DNA from: Perca fluviatilis
Taxonomy: Eukaryota; Chordata; Actinopteri; Perciformes; Percidae
NCBI RefSeq assembly: GCF_010015445.1
Contig: NC_053120.1
Span: 15,427,597 to 15,491,596, forward strand
Reading direction: 5' to 3'
DNA length: 64,000 nt
The position numbers were made by a program, and so were the translations under genes. Of this stretch, positions 1 to 12,900 are shown in pieces. The notes below the pieces were generated by a model. That model saw nothing but the letters and a program-made list of their open reading frames with translations. It was not told where the DNA came from and did not search any database. Within the stretch, counting starts at the first letter, position 1. Each line of letters starts with the position of its first letter.

Positions 1-416
1 AAACACAAACACATACGTATACAGTACTCAACACTGTTACATGACATTAATCTGTGATTTACTATGCATACCACAAGTTAGGGGGTCAGCTGTTTCTAAA
101 GCTCTACTGTAATACATGTTGAAATTTCAACAACCTTTTACCAATATGAAACAGGAACTATGCTGTGCTGTAAAACCTGAAATAACTTTATTTTTCTACT
201 TGCACTTCACATGAGGATATTTATAGTTAAGCTTAAAACAATCTAAAGCTACATTGAAATTTTGAGTGTGTGTTGAGGGTAGTTAAACTGAGAATGAAAA
301 TGATGTAAATGGACCAGAAATGCAAGATATATTACCAATAGCTTTTTACTTTGCTACAACGTTTTGGGGTGGATGTTTTCTGTAACATTTGAAAGAGTAG
401 TAAAAAAGAGATTTAC
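1..416. other. rnf213 intron, start of window
   Basis: AT-rich intron sequence downstream of the giant exon. I see no exon, repeat or other feature. Confidence 0.7.
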
Positions 417-3400
417 CTCAGTGAAGATGAAATGGGACTGTTCCAACTGCTGTGTGTGATAGACAATGTAGTCTCCCAATGAACTGTGCATCTCCTCCTG
501 AACATATTTTTTCATTAAATGTTCTCTTTCCTCATCAGGCAGTCTGGATTTGTCCAAACGGACAACGGAGTCTGGAGTGGCACAGTTGAGCAGAATGTCT
601 TTGGCTTTTTTCAGAATGGTCTGAGCATCTGTTTCAAGACTTTGATTCTCTGTTACTTGCAGGAGCACAGAGGAGCATGTGTCTGAGTGGTAGCCGATGA
701 AGATATCACTTGGATCGTATCGCTTTTCCGAGGGTTGACACCTCAAGGAGAGAAAATCATCGACCCACTTCTGTAGTTGTTTGGCAATGTCCTTCTGCTC
801 ATTTTTAAGAACAATGTTGATGTCAAGGTAGTGTTTCTCCAATCTGTTGATCAGTGGGATTGGAAACTGCTCGTAGACCACCTCTTTCTCTTCAATGACA
901 ATGAGCCTGAAGTTTTTGTGAACCCTGCATTTTACACGATGTGTTCCTAATCCAAGATCAACATACTTTTGACCCCCTAGGGTCACGTAGTATTGGTTGA
1001 GAGCATCATACAGACTTTCGTACAGATTCTGAAGGTTCAGAAGCACAACTGTCTGTCCGGTCTCCATGCAAACCTTGACACGGTTGATGTTCCTACAAAT
1101 CTGCGTGTACTCCTGATCTTTTGGGAAACTAGACCCAAAGATGATCTCTGGATGGACTTTGTGATAGAAGAATATCTGTTGGAGAATCTGAAGAGCTGCA
1201 TAGTTTGTTGTGAGGATCAAAAGGTAACGACTTTCTTCCACTTGGCAAGGTGGAAAGATGCTTTTCTCGACCAAATCAATGGCGGTGACGCTGGCCTTGG
1301 CAAAGTCATCTTTGAGTTCTTCGCTGAATATGCTCATCACATCCATGTTATCTTTTCCGCTGAAGTTTCTCAGGATTGCTTCAGTGATTTGATCTGTGGT
1401 GGGACTCTCATTACTGATTTTAGTAATTGAAAATATCATCTTTATCAGACTGTAGAAATCCCGCAGACCAAAAAAACCCCTGGCTTTTTTGCATACTCTC
1501 ATATATGCTTTTGCCAAAGGGTTAAAAAGGTGTTTGATCTTTTTAAGAACTCTTTCTTCAGACGAGCATATCCCTTGAGCGCTTTTGCAAAGCTCCTCCT
1601 GGTCTGGATCTCCACGAGACACAAATATTCCACGATTCATTTTGGCAGGATCAAGTGCCCAGTTGGAAATTCCAATGAACCCAACCCTTTTATAAGGTTG
1701 TGGCTCATCATCGACACAGCCCTCTTCCAGTAATGGATGCAGTGTTTTCAGTGGCATTTTAGGGGAATCTTCAGCCAATCCAATCTCGTCAAGAACAACT
1801 ACTGAGATGTATTCATCCAAGTTTTTGCTTTCCTGAAAGCGGGCACACTGTTTGAATGTGTTGATGATTCCTTCAGGGGTTGAATGAGGGCTGCACTGGA
1901 AAGACACCAGATGTATCTGCTTCAGCCTCTTGTAGAGTTCAGAATGTGATGCAGGGCCCTGCATTGCATCTGCAATTAGGGTTTTGGACAGTGATTTGGA
2001 GCTCCCTGGTTTCCCAACAATAAACAAGGGAATTCTTAGCTCAACACAAATCACCATCATGAAGAAGTTTTCTTTCAAAGCCTCATTTCTGGCTATTGTC
2101 TTACCCATGGGTACACCATTGAGTAGGAGGTCCTGCATAAGTTGGATTTCTCTCTGTATGTTGTATTCACCAGGAAGCAACTGGCTGATAGTTTTCTGAT
2201 ATTGCCTTTTGTCCTCCAAGCAGGACTGATAGCACACTCCAGTGGCCATCATCAGTGACCAGATTACTCTGTTACTAGCAGGTGAAAATGATTCTTTTCC
2301 CCTCAGATATGCCTCTTTAAGGAATTCTTTCAGTTCCAAAACAAAAGTGGGGTGATTTTTGTGGAACCACACAAACACGTGCATGCAACGTTCAACATCC
2401 CTCAAACTTACAAAGCTGCATTCATCTTTCTTCTCCCTCATGAACTTTTGTGATGACGACAACACCTGAGTTATAGTTTGAATATAATGCTTCTCAATCA
2501 AGTTGGCCTTAGCCTGTCTTTGCACTATTTGTTCGATGTACATTTCCTCTGTTGAGTCATTGAGCTGCCCAAAGTCCCAAACAAGAGGAATCATGCTGGG
2601 GGGTAACGCATGAACACGATACACAAGCTGGCGAAGAGGGATGGAGCCAAGTCTGTCGTCAGTCTCCTCAGCTCTGACCCGGTAGCCCAATCCAGAAGCC
2701 TCTAGCCTTTCAATCATCTTGTCTGTATGCTTCCTGTAAGGATTGCATGCAGCAACAATCTGTAGTCCTGACTGAGAGCTGAGTTGTTGTCCCTGAACAG
2801 AGTTATCACAAATTATCTCCTTGATGCTGCTGATGGCTTCTGTGGTGTTTGCCTCATCAAAGAAGAGAACTGAGTCAAATTCATGATTCTCTTTATTGGT
2901 CTTTGCAATAGTTTCTGCTTCCCTCACTTTTTCATATATCATTTCTGATGTTGTTCCTCCATGAACCTTGACCAGTTTCATGTTTTCTGCTGCTGCTCCA
3001 CACCTTCTCAATTCACACATAAATTTTATGAGCCTCGTCTTACCACATCCTGTTTCACCCATTATGATGACTGGGATGCCACACCTAAATCTCATATGAA
3101 TTGCCATCATTTTGAGAATATTATCTGTGGTCAGTTCGTATGTCTCATCAGGATCTGTTGGCCACTTGATGCCAAGCACACTGCACAAATGCTCAATCTT
3201 GTCAGCTCGAGGAAGCTGTTCAAAGTCCCTATTGAAAGGGACTCTCTGAAGTCTTAAGCCAGTGTACAGCTCACGAGTCATGATGTTTCTCTTTATCACT
3301 TCTCCTGTCAAGGGATTTATGGCATCAACCCCATTCTGGTCATTGAGCTCCAGGTGAAACCCAATAAAAGTCATGGACATGTGGTCATCATTAAAAAAGA

Positions 3401-3977
3401 TGTATGGATGTGGCTCAGACTCCCACCTTTTTCTAATGAGGAATGGAGCTAAGTCTCTTTCATTAAGCCCACTGATGTCAATTTGTTGTCTCCCTGGGCT
3501 CTGGTCAGTGATGCATAGTGATGGGGTTGCAAAGTCTTTGGACATCAAGATCATGAACTCAACCACAAAGTTTTTAAACCCTTGAAGAGTGTCTCCAACA
3601 AACTCAAATTTGCAGAAGTCTGAATTCTCACAGTCTTTCAACTGAAGATTAAGAAACCAGACAAAGTTACGTAGCTCTGCCCATGATGGATCTATTATGC
3701 CACAGTAGATTAAGAGTATCTGAAGACATTTTGCGTGAGTCCCTTCAATGCCCATGTAAGTGAAGTTGTCAAGATTGTTATTGTTGTAAAAACGTGCGAG
3801 GTACTGGTATGGTCTTTGATAAGCTTCACTCCTGAAACATTCGTCATCCATTAGGGGGTCATCACTCTCCATGTCAGTGTTTTCCTCTCTCCTCATTTCT
3901 AAAGCCATAACCTCCTTTGGTGGACGACAAAACACCTTCGGGAAAACATCCAAGAATGCAAAGTTTTCCTTTCGACC
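417..3977 (-). CDS. rnf213: rnf213 exon 30: giant exon with catalytic AAA3 and AAA4
   Basis: 3561 nt (1187 codons), acceptor TTTTTTAG, donor GAG/GTAAAT, phase 0 to 0. AAA3 has Walker A GETGCGKT (3059-3036) and Walker B SVLFFDEAN, followed by AACNPYRKH. AAA4 has Walker A GKPGSSKS (2015-1992) and Walker B VVVLDEIGLAE, followed by ISNWALDPAKMNRG and VSRG. Both pairs are intact, so ATP binding and hydrolysis look possible. The exon corresponds to the single very large exon of vertebrate RNF213. The protein continues beyond the window start. Confidence 0.97.
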
Positions 3978-6900
3978 CTAAAAAATAGACAAATAAATAT
4001 ATTCAAGTTTATAATCAATCAATCAAGCCTATCCTTGCATTCAAAGATCCTCAGAAAATGTCCCTAAAATGATATAACTAACTCTCCTAACTACTAATTT
4101 CAGTTACTGCAATTACCTCTGTACCCTATCTAGACAATCATCCTTGTCCTGCAGTCAACTGAAACAACATGCTAGGATTCTGACAGGATGTGATTGTATG
4201 TATCTACATTGCGTAGCACACAGGACAACTTTAGTTATTTGAGAATCTGTTATCAAAAAATGTCACTGAACAATAATGAAAGGAAACCAAGAGAATAGTG
4301 TGGCATGATTTCATAAGATGAACAATGCACAAACAGTAGATCTCAACTTACAGATCCAGGCGCATATCTGGCCTGATGATTTGTGGTTTCCAGTAACTCG
4401 ATGATGTACAAGTGTTTGTGGCTGCAGCGCCACATCAGTCCATCTGAATCCATCAGGTACCGCAAGAAGAAAAGCTTGAATAGGAATTCATTCAAGCCTT
4501 TTTGTACCTGGATATAAACATTTGCATAATTAGAAAATGTCCTGTTATTGGATACATTACAATTTGACCATCTTAAGGATTCTCTGAGAACCACACTGTT
4601 AAAATTATGTTTTAACATATAACAGTTTCATTATCATGGTAATATAAATATTGCTTACCGATGATGTGACATCAAAGTGAAACACCTTGACATCTGTTTG
4701 TTTTGGTGCGTTATACAATGACTGGAGAACCTTGTGGTCATCAACCTCATGTTCAGTTAGTCGGATGCACTTCTTAAATGCAGTTTCTTGAGCAACACTT
4801 CCCTCCAGCTTTTCGTACAATCTTTGGACATACAATGACTTCCCTAAAATGGTGGAATAACCATATATCATTTGGCTGACTGAAATCATGTCATCAATAA
4901 TAATTGAGTGGAATATGTTACAGATGTATGTCTAGGAAGAAATATTATTCCCAGAAAACAAAACCTGATCAGTTTGATTCTGCACCTTGTTTTCTATAAT
5001 AAACACCATATAGCAGGTTTCAGTCAAAGGATAAACTTACTCATACATAACCCATTTTTTAAGGGGCACACCAAAAAATATCCCCATGGGTGATCTCTCT
5101 CATGTTCAGATTCTCAATATGTATTGTATAATGCACAAGATAAGGCATTATTTCTTTGCTTGGTTTTGTTGATGATCTATCTACATAATTCCCTTACATA
5201 ACACTGGCACAGAGAGTAAATTAGTGATATGAGAAGAAAAACTACTGTACATGTAGGACTCACCTACTCCTGCACGTTGGGAAGCAACAATGCCAACAGA
5301 ATGGCCACCTTTGAACACAGCGTGCTTGTGATTGGAGGGGACCGTGTAATGCCTAGATAAGTACTTCTGAATCCTTTCCAATGGCTCTTGTGGGACAAAG
5401 TCTCTTTTGAACTGACTGAATGCAGTAGGAATGTAAGTGTGCTCCCTGTCAGAGCTGCAAAAGATCACTAGAGTGTAATCATGTAGGGAAGGCAGTTTTT
5501 GAAAACACTTCTCCATTGCACAGCTAACATCATAGGTTAGTTGGTCTGCCCAAAGCATTGTGTAAATCTTCTGGCCAATGTCACCTGGTGTGAGACATCT
5601 CCTCAGGAAAAGCTCTACTTGCTCATAAGATGTTGCAGGGGTACACAAGAGAACCTCATCATAACTTGGCAGTGGCTCATACTCACTGGTCATGTACAAG
5701 CAGATACTTGAAGTCAGGACCTCATCGTGTGAGCAAATTATGAGATTAGGTTGGTTTGAGAAGAGGCCTTTTGGGAGAATCCTTCTGAGTGAACTGTCTC
5801 TTAACTCTGATAGCACTGGTTCTTCCCATTCATTTTCACTTTGGTTTTCTGTGATAGTCATCATTTTCAACAGACCCCCTAAACTCCTTATGTCCAAAAG
5901 GTCATGGAAAAATATCCCCTCATTCTTCATGTAGCCATTCCACAACTCTTCCATTTCTTTCAAATCAACAGTCTGGTCTGCTGGATTATCGGCTGTAAAA
6001 TGACTTACATTGTCGAAAGACATATTGCTGTCTTCCTGGTGAAGAAAGTGACTTTGAAAGTGAGTATCTTCATTCATCCTTTTTCCAGGCTCAAAATGGT
6101 TGTGAAACCTTCCCCATGTGCTCCAGACATCTGATGTTGTGCAGTTTGGTGTGATAAAAGAGAGCATCATCAAAGCTTTGTCCTCTATTTTTGCATTCAC
6201 ATTTGACGGAGTCACAACACTGCACAGGTAGAATATTTGTTCTGCTGTGAAGTAGTTTAAGTAGTAGTAATCCGATCTCTGTTTGTCCATGAAGTTTTGC
6301 CAGTCATCAAGAAACACCTCCATCTTCTTGGACAGTGCTGTTAGTTGTTCAACTAGACTTCCACATACTTGGATTTGATGCAGGGTCTTGCAGAAGTTGA
6401 TTTCCATAATGATACATGGGTCACTCTGAGTTTTGCAATTAATCTTAGCTTCCCAACACCTGAAGAGTGGGTTCCCTGCAGAATAAAGGTCTACAAAGGC
6501 TTTGGCAAGTCTTTGGACATTGTCAAACACCTAAATATGAAGAAGATAAAGTGAGATTACAGTGAACACAGTTATAATGTGAAAAAAATATACATCAATT
6601 ATTTTAAACATTCCATTAATTTACAGAAAAGCAAATATCTTATCACAAAAATATATAACACCTCAACAAAGTGTTCCACTTCACTCTGTTTTTGTTCCCC
6701 TCTTCCAGACATGAGCATAAGCTTATTCTGCAACTCTTTCAGGTCATCATAGGTGCATGCCATGTTTTTCTCATGTCCGTCCTGAATTTGCAGCATCAGG
6801 GAAGTCTCTAAAGTGAGCTATAAAGGGAAACACCAATATGATATGGACTAGATTAGTGTGTTTATTTTGCATGACATTGCACTAGAGCTAATTGTCATGG

Positions 6901-9900
6901 TTCATATATACATTACAACTGTTAAAATGTGTATGTGTCTGTAAAAAAATATACACAAAAGGTAATTATCTGAGCAGTAAGTATTCATTACGTAAAAATT
7001 ATCAGTCATGTTATTTATTTTTTCCAAATAGTCCTGTAAATGTAAGCATTAATGTCATGTAGTCCATTATACTAGCAGCATACTTTTTTCTGGTTTTGGG
7101 CCTTGATGGTGTATACCCCTTTCTCATTGATGGATGTAGCCAGGGACAGGGATGAAAATTCAACAGATCCATGGCTTTCCTTTACAGTCTTTAACCATTC
7201 CAGATGACGTGCTGTATCCCGCTGAAATCAAACACACACAAAAAAGAATATTTCCATATGTAATTCTAAATTAAACTAAAATAATAAAAAAAATTCTATA
7301 AATGGTTATTAAAATATTAGCCATGTATTTATTTTATGGAATTTGATAAAATAGGACTTGCATGCAACTAGATAGATAGATAGCTCCCCTCAGATGATAA
7401 CCTTTTCAAAAGTATTGTGGAGATGCACTAATTAAAGATGTATTTATTTTTTAGGGTTTATTTTATATTTAATTTGACCATCATTCCTATTGGTTAAGAC
7501 AAAATTGTACTGGCCAACCTAATTGCTGAAGAGAGGACACACTGCTAGAAACTACTTAACAATGGAGTCCATTATAGCATGCACCACACTGATCCTACAG
7601 GTCCCAAGTGTAAAGGCTCAAACGCACTGAAAGCGTCTGACGCGTGTGAAGTACACCCATTGTTTTAAATGACCGTACACGCACCAAAAGCGTTTTGACG
7701 TGCGTCAAACTGCTTTGACGCGTCTACTCCGACCTTGTTTTGATTTTGGAGCATTAAAGTGAGGACCCAGCGCGACCAAAGCTTTTTTTCTGCAGCCCAC
7801 TACATGTTTGGAGTTACTGTAATGTATGAAATGATGTGATCCAAATCAACATTTTTATTAATTCATGTATATTCAGGCCCCTTACGGCCCAAAACTGCTG
7901 TGCACTCTCACTACACGTCCGTTTCTCTCTCTCTCTCCTCGCTGTCTCACTGACTGACTGACGTCGGTGTTCATTGTTAATAAGTGAAACTGTCCACACC
8001 AGGCGTGAGAGCGGCGCAATAGTGGTGGAGATTCGCTCTACAAACTGCCTTATATTCATATATTTTTTACAGTAGCACGAGAGCAAAGACTAATGATCAT
8101 GTGAATCACGCTCATAATTCGTTGCGCCAACACCACCGCAAACTGTCACAGCAACTGAGTGTGAAAGTTTCTTTAAAAAGCCCAATAGGCTAATAATTGT
8201 GATGACGTTAATAAATGAGTTAAAATAATGAGCGATTAATGCGGTGGAGGATGAAGATCAAGCACTATAACTACATATGTATAATGTTTTAGTGACCTTC
8301 GCTGTCACTGCAAAAATAAAAATCAATCAATCATCTGTTTCGTGTTGAAAAGTGACTCCAGGGTTGACACAGTTTTACAACCCTGTACGTCAAGACTAAT
8401 GCCCCCACTGATAGGGGTATCTGTAACATACAAAACATTTGCCTAAATAGCGACCTTTTCTAAAATACTGCTGGTTCTTTGGTATTTGCGCTTCAAATCT
8501 GATGCCTGCAGTGTGCCATAGAAGCATCAGTTGAGTCGCGTCAAATGAGGCGCGTCAATTATCGCATTCAATGCGTTTGGGCCTTTAACCTACCAATCTT
8601 TCCGTAGCTGTGCATGTACTGAGTCACATTGGATATAGCTAATTGATTAATTTTCATTTTCACTTTCAAATAATTTGTTTAGACAATATGAAAACTTAGT
8701 TATAATATTGAAATTAGTTAGAGAATGGTGGTAACATAAAGGATGGAATCTCACCAGCTTTGTTGGTATATTTCTGTCATTTTCAAGTGCCTTCCACAAT
8801 TTTGACAAAGACTCTTTGAAGGCCTCAAAATCAGAGTCCTGCTTCAGTCCATACAATATTGAAGAGTAACCAAGGACAGCATCATGAAAACAGGCCACTC
8901 GATCCACATCCAGGTCATTTTCTCCAGCAGAGATGGACGCCAGGTCAACAAAAACTTTCAACTCATTGATATCTGCAATTACAAATTTCCTTAAGCAGAT
9001 GCAAAATGTGTTTAACACTTGGGGCCCTATTTTAACAATCTAAGCGCACGGCGTGAAGCGCCTAGCACAGGTGCGTTTACGGTGTGTACAAATCCACTTT
9101 TGCTAGTTTAACGGCAGAAAAAAGGGTCCGTGCACCAGGCACATGTTTCAAAAGGGTTGTACTTAGTGTCTTCATTAATCTTAGATGTGTTTTGGGTGTA
9201 ACATGCAAAAAAACAATCAGAGTGTCATCTCCCATTCCCTTTAAAAGCCATGCGCGTTTGTACCTTGGCACATTGCTATTATTTGCTAAGCAGTAAGGAG
9301 ATATTTTAGGAGAAGAAACTGATCTGCTTGTGCGTGAAGTGAAAGCGCGCTAGAAGATCATATCATAATTCTAGTATCCGCATAGTGTGCGCATGCTGTG
9401 CACGAGCCTAGGCGCATTTTACTAATGCGCTGTTAAAATAACAATGAAATGCTGCGTTATTGACTTCAGTCCAGGTTTTGTTGGTCAATGGCGCGATCAC
9501 TTTCCGCTGCCTCAAGATAGCAATACGCCAAGATGCACCTGAACACACCTTCCTGTAAGACCAGCACGCACATGGGCGCACAGATGGGCGCAGGTGCATT
9601 TGCTATTTAAACGACACGAGCGCTGGACGGGAAATTGACAACTGCGTCTGTCTTAAACTAGCAAAGACACTTGCGTCGGGCTTTGCGCTGCGCCGGGTGC
9701 AAGATAGGGCCCTTAGTAACAAAAAATGGTATCTACTGTACCTTCGAGTGCTTCTTTAACCCACAGGACAAACTCTTGGCTCTGACTGAGTTTCTGAAGA
9801 CACTCCCTACGATCATTTGTAATGTCCATCAGGATCTTTTTGGTCTTCATGAAAGTGTCATCTATGTAATTCAGGCTGTTTTTCTTGAAGTCAGCTTGAC

Positions 9901-12900
9901 TCTGAAAAAATAAATTCACAGTATCAAATTGTTGAGTGTATGATTTCTGATTCCAGTTTAGAGTGCTATTTGACATACAAGTTTATAACTACAGGAAGTT
10001 CATTTTCTCAAACTAATCTAAATGATCTAGGACAGTGGGTGAATGTAAAATAAAGTTAATTATTTAAATGTCCATGTCTACACACCAATAAATGTGTACA
10101 ATGGAAAAGCTAATTACTTATTGACAGAAATATACTCTAATATGTCTATAATCATGTGCATCTGGAAAATACATTTTCCACAGCTGAATACAACTACATA
10201 TTCTTCTATATCCACCAAAAGTATCCCTAACAGATTCTCCTTTATGAATGAAGCCATATTAGTAGGTCTGGTGTTTATTTAAAAGACATTTTTTAATGAC
10301 TTCCGGACTTTAAATTGTTGAAAAATGTACCATTTGCAGCAATTTCTCCAGTACTTTGAAGTCTCCTTCTGGACATATTGTGTTCCTGATATCCATGATG
10401 ATTTTGGCTGATTCCATTGCAAGATGAAGCTCATGGTACTGTCGAATTTGCTGAATCCTTCCTCTGATCCATTTTCCGTCATCAGATGGATTTGTTCTGC
10501 ACATGATGTCTACAAATCTTCATCTGTAAGTTTTTTTTATTTTTTTTTTTTAATTTTTTTTTTTTTCCTTTTTATTCAAGAGTGTAGATTTCTTCATTTC
10601 CATCGAGATGTTCAGTGTCATCTGTATTAGGTTGGTCTCTTGACAGCTCTTCCACTTGGTTCATCCAGCACATTTTAAAGAGTGCGCTGTCTTTAATGGC
10701 ATGCAATTCTGTAGCCATTTGACGGGTGATATCACAAAGGTTGAAATAAGTGACTTGTCCAATTGTAGGAGAGGTCTGTTCATCAAGAGTGTGAACCTTC
10801 ATAAATGTATTCAAATTCATCATCTCAATGTTCTGATGAAGTTTTTTGTCCAACCCCTTGAAGTCAACTGTGAATTCAAAATATATTATTAAGAATGTAT
10901 GATATACAGGTCTTTCAAATGTCCTTTCAGTCCTAAATCCTCAATATCATAATCCAAGATCTGAACCCTTTCAATGGAAAGGAGTAACAACTTGATAATA
11001 AAGCCCTGTCAGATCAACTGAATCACAGAATAGAAAATAAGGGCCAGCAGACCCTGCAAAGGAACCACAGACCTGGAGTTGGGCACCTGTACAGTATGAT
11101 TCTATTTTACAGGATAAAAAGTGCCATGTGGCTCAAAGAACCACCTTACTGTCAAGTGAGGTGAGTCTATTGGTAGCTTTGGTCAATGTTTCCACACCGC
11201 TGTTGAGAAACAAACAATTTTCTTCTAACCTCAAAGAGCAAAGCACTGACAAAACTGACTGATGCATCACCTCATGTCGCCTCACATTGCCTCACATGTT
11301 CACATCACAAACATATGCTAACATGCATGTAAATTGCCCACCTGCATGAGAAGCAATAACAAGTCAATTGTATGCATCTGTATTCCTAATCCACAAAAAC
11401 TATAATAAAAATCAAAACAAGCAAACCAATCATTTTCATGGCTAATAAACAACAAAAATGATAGAAGGCCCACAAGCACCAGAACCAATACCGAATACCG
11501 AAAGAAAACACACCTTGTGCTTTAACACAAAGTTCAATATGAACAACTCGACCTGACGTGAATTAGCTGGTATCTTTTGACATGTTCATTATTGCTTTGC
11601 CTAGTTAAGCTATGGGTTTCCCTAGATCCTTTGATTCTTCCTGCATCAGCAAAATACATCTCTCTAGTCCAAATCAGCAACAACATAACATGGCTGTGGC
11701 ATCAGCTTAGAACTGGCCTTGGTCTTTTTAGCACCACGGTAACGGTAAAAAATCATTAATAGGTCTGGACCCGGATATTTGACTATTCGTTTATTGGGTA
11801 GGTTCGGATATATACATTTTTTGATAAGAAAAAAATGTCTCAAGCTGTTATGTCACAAAAAATGCATGCGCAGTATTTCCCATACATTGATTCATATTGA
11901 TTTTTAGTTTTTTTACTATTTAAAATCTTATTCCATAGTAGAGCTGAGGGCAACCCATTGATTAGCTCAGCCCCTCCTTTTCCCACTCTCACTTTCTCTG
12001 TTTATCAGAACACAAATGCAACAAGAGCTAGCAAGCTAGCACACCCTTCGGTCCCCCTGCGTCAAGCCGTTAGGAGACTACTTCACTGGGAGGAGAACAG
12101 ACGGCAACTCCAGAGATGGACCTTCAGTTAATGGCTATAGAAACTCAAATTCAGCCAGCGCTGGGTTTAATCTGTGTAACGACAGCAAACAAAAACTTTG
12201 CTGATCTGGCGGGAGGTGTGAGCGTCCAAGAACAGGCCCCGGCACTGGGGTTCGCACTCATTGACCTTTTTCAACCAAACCCCTTTTGGATTACAAACAT
12301 GCATAACTTAACTTGACTTAACTGAAACTTTAAACAATATTTTTGCTGTGTGCCAGCGCTTCTTACCTTTGACATGTTGTGGAAGTTCTTGGCAGATTTG
12401 TAAAAGACACCTGACCAGCTCCTTGTCACTATGGACAGCTTCTGCTTCCTCTTTTCTTTGTCTCAGTAATGTTCTCATTTTTCTGTCATCTTTACAACGA
12501 CGATCATCGCAAAGCCCATCTAGAGGAACATAAACACAAAAGTAGACTTACAACTGTGAAGTTCAATACAATCAATCCAATCAACAGGGACTAACATGAA
12601 ATCTGTTACAGTGTGTTAAAATACAGGGAAACGAAACAAAATAAAACAACCTGAGGAAAACAAACCACAGCCAACACGTTTTAAAATAAGTTAAATAAAA
12701 AAAATTAATACAATGACACATTGCCCTTAATGCACTAGAATATCTGTAATTATTGCACTTTTATTAATGTAATTATGCACTAAAATGTAATTTTGCTACT
12801 TATTACTGACAGTTATGCATATATTTATTAACACTACACAGTAAAATAACTAGTTTTCCTGTGGGAGGGGAGAAGACACAAAATCAATGGTCAATCTATT

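Noticed and set aside
993..1430. 145-codon open frame on the plus strand
   Set aside because: It is antisense to the giant rnf213 exon and has no recognisable protein features; the minus-strand frame is clearly the real one.
10424..10630. Plus-strand frame across the T-rich tract
   Set aside because: Antisense to rnf213 exons 21/22 and driven by the homopolymer.
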